A stretch of 11,038 bases of DNA from S010-25 sp964466455. GTDB taxonomy: Bacteria; Pseudomonadota; Gammaproteobacteria; SZUA-229. Made by a program: the position numbers and the translations under genes. The DNA is taken from NCBI GenBank assembly GCA_964466455.1, contig CAYXNL010000068.1, positions 1 through 11,038 of the forward strand, in the 5' to 3' direction. Shown here in pieces: positions 7,926 to 11,038 of the stretch. The notes under the pieces were generated by a model, which was not told where the DNA came from, did not search any database, and saw nothing but the letters and a program-made list of their open reading frames with translations. Positions within the stretch are counted from its first letter, which is position 1, and each line of letters starts with the position of its first letter.

Positions 7926-10307
7926 TCAGGAATCTAAAGTCAGTTCGAAATCAATTTTACGTTCATCCATATCAACCCGCACAACCCGCACTCTAACCTT
8001 ATCATTCAGACCAAATGTACGCCCATGATTTTCACCGGAAAGAAGATGGGTGGTGGGATCAAACTCATAAAAATCTTTCGGCAGGCAGGTAATATGCACC
8101 AGCCCTTCAACATACTCGTCATCAAGTTCAACAAAAATGCCAAAAGCTAATACGCTACTGATATGCCCGGCATATTCCTGACCGATTTTGTCTAGCATAT
8201 ATTCGCATTTCAATGCTGTTTCTGCATCACGTGATGCTTCATTGGCGCGCCGTTCATTAGCTGAACAATGTTCACCCATTTTTACCATATGATCCATCGG
8301 ATAAAGATAATCACGGTACGCTCTTTTATGCACAATATGTTTAATGGCGCGATGAACAATCAAATCCGGGTAACGGCGAATGGGTGAGGTAAAATGCGCA
8401 TAATGGGTTAATGCCAGCCCGAAATGCCCCAGATTCTCTGCTTTATATACTGCCTGTTTCATGGAACGCAACATTAATGTCTGGATCACATTCATATCAT
8501 CACGATCCTTAATTTCTTCTGATAGTCTGGCGTAGTCCTTCGGTGTAATTTTTCGCTGTGGTTCACCCAGACTTAAGCCGAGATCACGTAGAAAACCACG
8601 CAGATCTTCAAGTTTTTCATCGGTGGGTTCCTCATGCACACGATACAGACTGGGCAGTTTGCTTTTGGCAATATATTTTGCCGCACACACATTCGCTGCG
8701 ATCATGCATTCTTCAATAATTTTGTGGGCATCATTGCGCTCGGAAGGATGAATATGATTGATACGTTGATCACTGGTAAATTCGATCACTGTTTCGGTGG
8801 TTTCAAAATCAATGGAACCGCGTTTTTTACGGGCGAGATCCAGCTTTTTATACATTGCATATAAATTAGAAAGCTGAGGGAAGATAGCTGCAAGTTCATC
8901 ACTTTCCGGTTTTTCATTCTCTAATGCACCAGCTACCTGCTTATAAGTTAAGCGTGCATGCGAGCGCATAACGGCTTCGAAAAACTGGTAACTGTCAATT
9001 TCACCCTGACGGTTAACCATCATTTCACAGACCATACATAAACGATCCACATCAGGATTAATCGAACACAGGCCATTGGAAATTTCTTCCGGTAACATCG
9101 GCAGGACACGACCGGGAAAATATACCGATGTCGCCCGCTCATAAGCAGACTGGTCCAGGGCGGAATCCGTCGGGACATAATGTGCGACATCGGCGATAGC
9201 AACCAGCAGACGCCAGCCCTTTTCCGCTGCCTCCCCACGTGGTTCACAATATACTGCATCATCAAAATCACGCGCATCGGCACCATCAATAGTCAGCAAT
9301 GGCACATGACGCAGATCCACACGCGATTTTTTATCGGCAGCTTTTACACTGTCACCGAGTAACTGTGCTTCGTCTACGACATCAGTTGAAAATTCTGCGG
9401 GCAGACCATGACTGTGAATGGCAATTTCAATTTCCATTCCCGGCGCCATGTGGTCACCGATAATATCAATAATCCGCCCAATCGGCTGGCGTCGGAAGGT
9501 TGGCTGCTTAACGATATCAATTTTAACAATCTGGCCGGTTTCCGCCCCAGCGAGTGATTCCGCTGGAATAAAAATATCCTGGGTGATACGTTTGTTATCG
9601 GCAACCACATAAGCCACCCCATCGTCACAGAACAAACGCCCGACCAGCGTGGTATTGGCACGTTCAATCACGCTGATCACAGAACCCTCACGCCGACCAC
9701 GTCGATCTATGCCGGCCACCGTTACCACCGCACGGTCACCATGCAATAAAGTACGCATCTGTTTACCTGAAAGGAACAGATCATCACCCCCTTCATCGGG
9801 CACCAGAAAACCAAAACCATCGGGATGGGCAATCACGTGGCCTTTAATCAGGTGTTTTTCATCCACCGGCAGAAAACCACCGCGCCGGTTACGCACTAAT
9901 TGCCCATCACGCACCATCGCACCGAGACGCCGGCTTACCCCCTCCTCCTGATCCGGTTGTACATCCAGTTCCCTGAACAGAGCCGTCATGGTCATCGTGC
10001 CTTTTTTACCAATGGTATCGAGAATCAGCCGCCGACTGGCTACCGGGTTCTCATACCGATTAGCTTCAATACTGGCATCGGGGTCTACAACGCCGGGTAG
10101 TACCTTAGTATTTTTCTTCTGCTTACCGGTTTTGGCGATGACAGATTTTCTGGCGGTTTTACCCTTTTTTAGCCCTTTACGTATTTTTTTGGGTTTTCCT
10201 GCCGATTTTTCTACAGGTTGTGCCGGAGAAGAAACTGACGGAGTTGCCAACTTTTTTTCACTACCTTTTTGCTTAATGCCTAACTTTTTTTTGATTTTCT
10301 TAAACAT
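7926..10307 (-). CDS. rnr: Ribonuclease R, 3'-5' exoribonuclease
   Basis: Processive RNA degradation able to pass through structured RNA; acts in mRNA and rRNA quality control and with SmpB/tmRNA. The 793 residues compare with 813 in E. coli. Order: lysine-rich segment 1-70, winged-helix-like region about 85-150, two cold-shock domains about 152-330, RNB catalytic domain about 330-690, and S1 domain about 711-793. The RNB active-site stretch TIDGADARDFDDAV (339-352) supplies the metal-binding aspartates (D341, D347, D349, D350). The SYAHFTSPIRRYPDL-type motif late in the RNB domain appears here as THYAHFTSPIRRYPDL. The oddity is the ends. About a third of residues 1-68 are lysine, and E. coli-like sequence begins only near residue 80. 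The protein stops directly at the end of S1, whereas E. coli carries its lysine-rich tail after S1. The first ATG has only a weak upstream site, but no better in-frame start is seen before the conserved part. Confidence 0.97.
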   Translation of the reverse strand: MFKKIKKKLGIKQKGSEKKLATPSVSSPAQPVEKSAGKPKKIRKGLKKGKTARKSVIAKTGKQKKNTKVLPGVVDPDASIEANRYENPVASRRLILDTIGKKGTMTMTALFRELDVQPDQEEGVSRRLGAMVRDGQLVRNRRGGFLPVDEKHLIKGHVIAHPDGFGFLVPDEGGDDLFLSGKQMRTLLHGDRAVVTVAGIDRRGRREGSVISVIERANTTLVGRLFCDDGVAYVVADNKRITQDIFIPAESLAGAETGQIVKIDIVKQPTFRRQPIGRIIDIIGDHMAPGMEIEIAIHSHGLPAEFSTDVVDEAQLLGDSVKAADKKSRVDLRHVPLLTIDGADARDFDDAVYCEPRGEAAEKGWRLLVAIADVAHYVPTDSALDQSAYERATSVYFPGRVLPMLPEEISNGLCSINPDVDRLCMVCEMMVNRQGEIDSYQFFEAVMRSHARLTYKQVAGALENEKPESDELAAIFPQLSNLYAMYKKLDLARKKRGSIDFETTETVIEFTSDQRINHIHPSERNDAHKIIEECMIAANVCAAKYIAKSKLPSLYRVHEEPTDEKLEDLRGFLRDLGLSLGEPQRKITPKDYARLSEEIKDRDDMNVIQTLMLRSMKQAVYKAENLGHFGLALTHYAHFTSPIRRYPDLIVHRAIKHIVHKRAYRDYLYPMDHMVKMGEHCSANERRANEASRDAETALKCEYMLDKIGQEYAGHISSVLAFGIFVELDDEYVEGLVHITCLPKDFYEFDPTTHLLSGENHGRTFGLNDKVRVRVVRVDMDERKIDFELTLDS

Positions 10308-10353
10308 TCTGTAATTTCATCATAATTTTTTAACTGGAAGAGGTAAACGTAAA

Positions 10354-10382
10354 TTGACAATTTTCAACGTGGCATGTAAAGT
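10354..10382 (+). promoter_or_regulatory. Sigma70 promoter of the tRNA-Leu gene
   Basis: A perfect -35 hexamer TTGACA (10354-10359) and a -10 TAAAGT (10377-10382) are separated by exactly 17 bp. The bases after the -10, TCGCGACC, form a GC-rich discriminator of the kind seen in stable-RNA promoters under stringent (ppGpp) control. Transcription would begin near 10389, giving a leader of about 33 bases before the mature tRNA. The divergent rnr promoter must lie in the same 114 bp, but I cannot identify it. Confidence 0.85.
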
Positions 10383-10421
10383 TCGCGACCTGTTTTGATT
10401 ATTCAAATCATCCAGTCACTT

Positions 10422-10508
10422 GCCGAGGTGGCGGAATTGGTAGACGCGCTAGCTTCAGGTGCTAGTGAGCTTTGGCTCGTGGAGGTTCAAGTCCTCTTCT
10501 CGGCACCA
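10422..10508 (+). tRNA. tRNA-Leu, anticodon CAG
   Basis: This is an 87-base cloverleaf with its CCA end encoded. The acceptor stem GCCGAGG (10422-10428) pairs with TCTCGGC (10498-10504, one G-T pair), with discriminator A10505. The anticodon stem CTAGC/GCTAG (10449-10453/10461-10465) encloses loop TTCAGGT, placing CAG at 10456-10458, which reads leucine CUG codons. The T arm is GGAGG-TTCAAGT-CCTCT. A long variable arm (GAGC/GCTC stem) makes it class II, as expected for leucine. The gene is divergent from rnr. The intact CCA end borders sequence of different composition, so it could serve as an integration site. Confidence 0.97.
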
Positions 10509-10514
10509 TTTTTC

Positions 10515-10533
10515 CAGACCATCACAGACCATC
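10515..10533. repeat. Direct repeat CAGACCATC x2, ten-base period
   Basis: CAGACCATC occurs at 10515-10523 and again at 10525-10533, seven bases after the tRNA CCA. The core also appears inverted as ATGGTCT at 10602-10608. Repeats at helical-turn spacing beside a tRNA 3' end are compatible with recombinase arm-binding sites, but this is inferred. Confidence 0.6.
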
Positions 10534-10623
10534 TGAAACCGCATTATACATTGTTTTTAAAAGTATCTTCCTTTTTAAATTCGATATCCGTACTGTCTGT
10601 CATGGTCTCCGGTTGTCCCTTTT

Positions 10624-10642
10624 GTGGAACGTCAGTGGAACG
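10624..10642. repeat. Direct repeat GTGGAACG x2, eleven-base period
   Basis: GTGGAACG is found at 10624-10631 and 10635-10642, a spacing of about one helical turn. The second copy runs into the 10639-10660 hairpin. The role is unknown; protein-binding sites are possible. Confidence 0.6.
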
Positions 10643-10660
10643 CAGATTGATGTCTGCGTT
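10639..10660. repeat. Perfect 8-bp inverted repeat, six-base loop
   Basis: AACGCAGA (10639-10646) pairs without mismatch with TCTGCGTT (10653-10660) around TTGATG. A second small dyad, GTGG-CGTA-CCAC, follows at once (10661-10672). Neither has a T tract, so an intrinsic terminator is unlikely. It might be a protein site or an RNA structure. Confidence 0.6.
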
Positions 10661-10760
10661 GTGGCGTACCACCGTTCACCCATGTGCCATTCAACATCGG
10701 CTCGCCATCACGATTCTTCAATCGATGAATGACGCGCGCACATATAACGCGGCAATGACT

Positions 10761-10840
10761 GTCGAACAAACAACGTTGACGCACTTTCGTTCGACTCAAT
10801 AAGCTGCCGTATCTTATCCGTTACACCGTCAACTTTGTTC
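10761..10840. repeat. Nested, mutually exclusive inverted repeats
   Basis: GTCGAAC (10761-10767) can pair with GTTCGAC (10789-10795). Alternatively GAACAAA and GTTGACG (10764-10770 and 10775-10781, four bases apart) can pair with CGTCAACTTTGTTC (10827-10840). The two pairings share bases, so only one can form. The block lies 36 bases past the stop of the cut-off ATPase gene, so on that transcript it would be in the 3' untranslated region. Confidence 0.5.
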
Positions 10841-10875
10841 AATGTTGATTGCCCAGCTGTGTTAAAACCCTATCT

Positions 10876-11038
10876 CTACAAATCATGAACATGCACCCGT
10901 TGCTTGTCACCCAATTTTCGAGCTTGCTCGACAACCCGTGAATGATGAGTAAAAAGGATAACCTGTGTCTTGAGAGCAAGTTTTGCAAGTGCGCTGAGCG
11001 CAGCTTCGGATCGCTCGTCATCGAAGTCCACGAGAATG
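10876..11038 (-). CDS. C-terminal end of an SbcC/YhaN-like ATPase (5' part outside window)
   Basis: A minus-strand open frame enters from the right edge (first whole codon at 11037) and ends at TAG 10878-10876, giving 53 residues and no start. It opens with ILVDFDDER and continues through a helical stretch to QVILFTHH, then ends in RVHVHDL. This pattern fits the end of ABC-type ATPase heads of the SbcC/Rad50/YhaN kind. FDDER would be the D-loop region just after Walker B, which must lie immediately outside the window. The H of FTHH would be the switch histidine. Such proteins act in DNA end processing and in several defence systems, often with a nuclease partner, but the specific family cannot be decided from this much. 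It is the only protein-coding evidence on the far side of the tRNA. Confidence 0.72.
   Translation of the reverse strand, partial: ILVDFDDERSEAALSALAKLALKTQVILFTHHSRVVEQARKLGDKQRVHVHDL

Larger units (their letters stand above)
10509..10875. other. Gene-free spacer after tRNA-Leu, with composition shift and short repeats
   Basis: There is no convincing gene in these 367 bases. The part next to the tRNA is AT-rich (10541-10590 has 13 G/C in 50), while 10601-10700 has 54 G/C in 100. It contains two tandem short direct repeats and several dyads, listed separately. No second copy of the tRNA 3' end and no integrase reading frame occur here. The minus strand has a 19-codon open frame (10610-10551) behind a GGAG, beginning MTDSTDIEF. 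It is too short to call and could be chance or a gene remnant. I see no terminator for the tRNA beyond a short T run at 10509-10513. Confidence 0.7.

Noticed and set aside
9649..9951. Plus-strand 100-codon open frame, Arg/Ser/Pro-rich
   Set aside because: It lies entirely antisense inside rnr and has the biased composition of an antisense shadow.
10395..10802. Plus-strand open frame of 135 codons (and another at 10472-10732)
   Set aside because: Both read through the tRNA-Leu gene, and their products show no recognisable protein character, so they are chance frames.
10839..11021. Minus-strand 60-codon open frame at the right edge
   Set aside because: It is in a different frame from the ATPase C-terminus on the same strand, which has clear family motifs. 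The 60-codon product has none.
1..11038. CRISPR array or insertion sequence
   Set aside because: No regularly spaced repeats with unique spacers, no transposase frame and no terminal inverted repeats were seen.

Overview
The window reads as a gammaproteobacterial chromosome segment of moderate-to-low GC. PyrD, RecJ, RlmB and RNase R all read like the E. coli/Pseudomonas versions of these proteins. The order rnr-rlmB and the pairing of an RpfE-type gene with recJ are arrangements I recall from gammaproteobacteria. I cannot name the genus. A sulfur-oxidising or marine lineage is possible but not shown.

Layout from right to left, following transcription of the main block on the minus strand. 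rnr (RNase R, 10307-7926) is followed after 49 bp by rlmB (23S rRNA G2251 methyltransferase, 7876-7124). After 11 bp comes an RpfE/COG4255-type gene (7112-5988), whose stop codon overlaps the likely start of recJ (5995-4184). pyrD (4161-3073) follows 22 bp after recJ. These five genes look like one co-directional housekeeping run for RNA decay, ribosome modification, DNA repair and pyrimidine synthesis. A 185-bp gap with a possible promoter then separates a small four-helix membrane protein (2887-2492) and a membrane-bound sensor with HAMP, PAS, GGDEF and EAL domains (2482-56). The last two are nearly contiguous and probably co-transcribed.

On the plus strand a tRNA-Leu(CAG) gene (10422-10508) lies divergent from rnr. 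It has an excellent sigma70 promoter with a GC-rich discriminator. Beyond its encoded CCA end the sequence changes character: about 60 AT-rich bases, then about 250 bases rich in short direct and inverted repeats with no convincing gene. Finally, at the right edge, there is the C-terminal end of a minus-strand gene that resembles the ATP-binding head of SbcC/YhaN-type ATPases. This looks like the edge of an accessory region or integrated element placed against a tRNA gene, with the rest outside the window.

No undescribed system can be demonstrated here. The strongest leads are the tRNA-flanked accessory boundary with its cut-off ATPase gene, an RNase R whose lysine-rich tract sits at the N-terminus instead of the C-terminus, a cysteine cluster in the RpfE-type protein, and the paired small membrane protein and c-di-GMP sensor.
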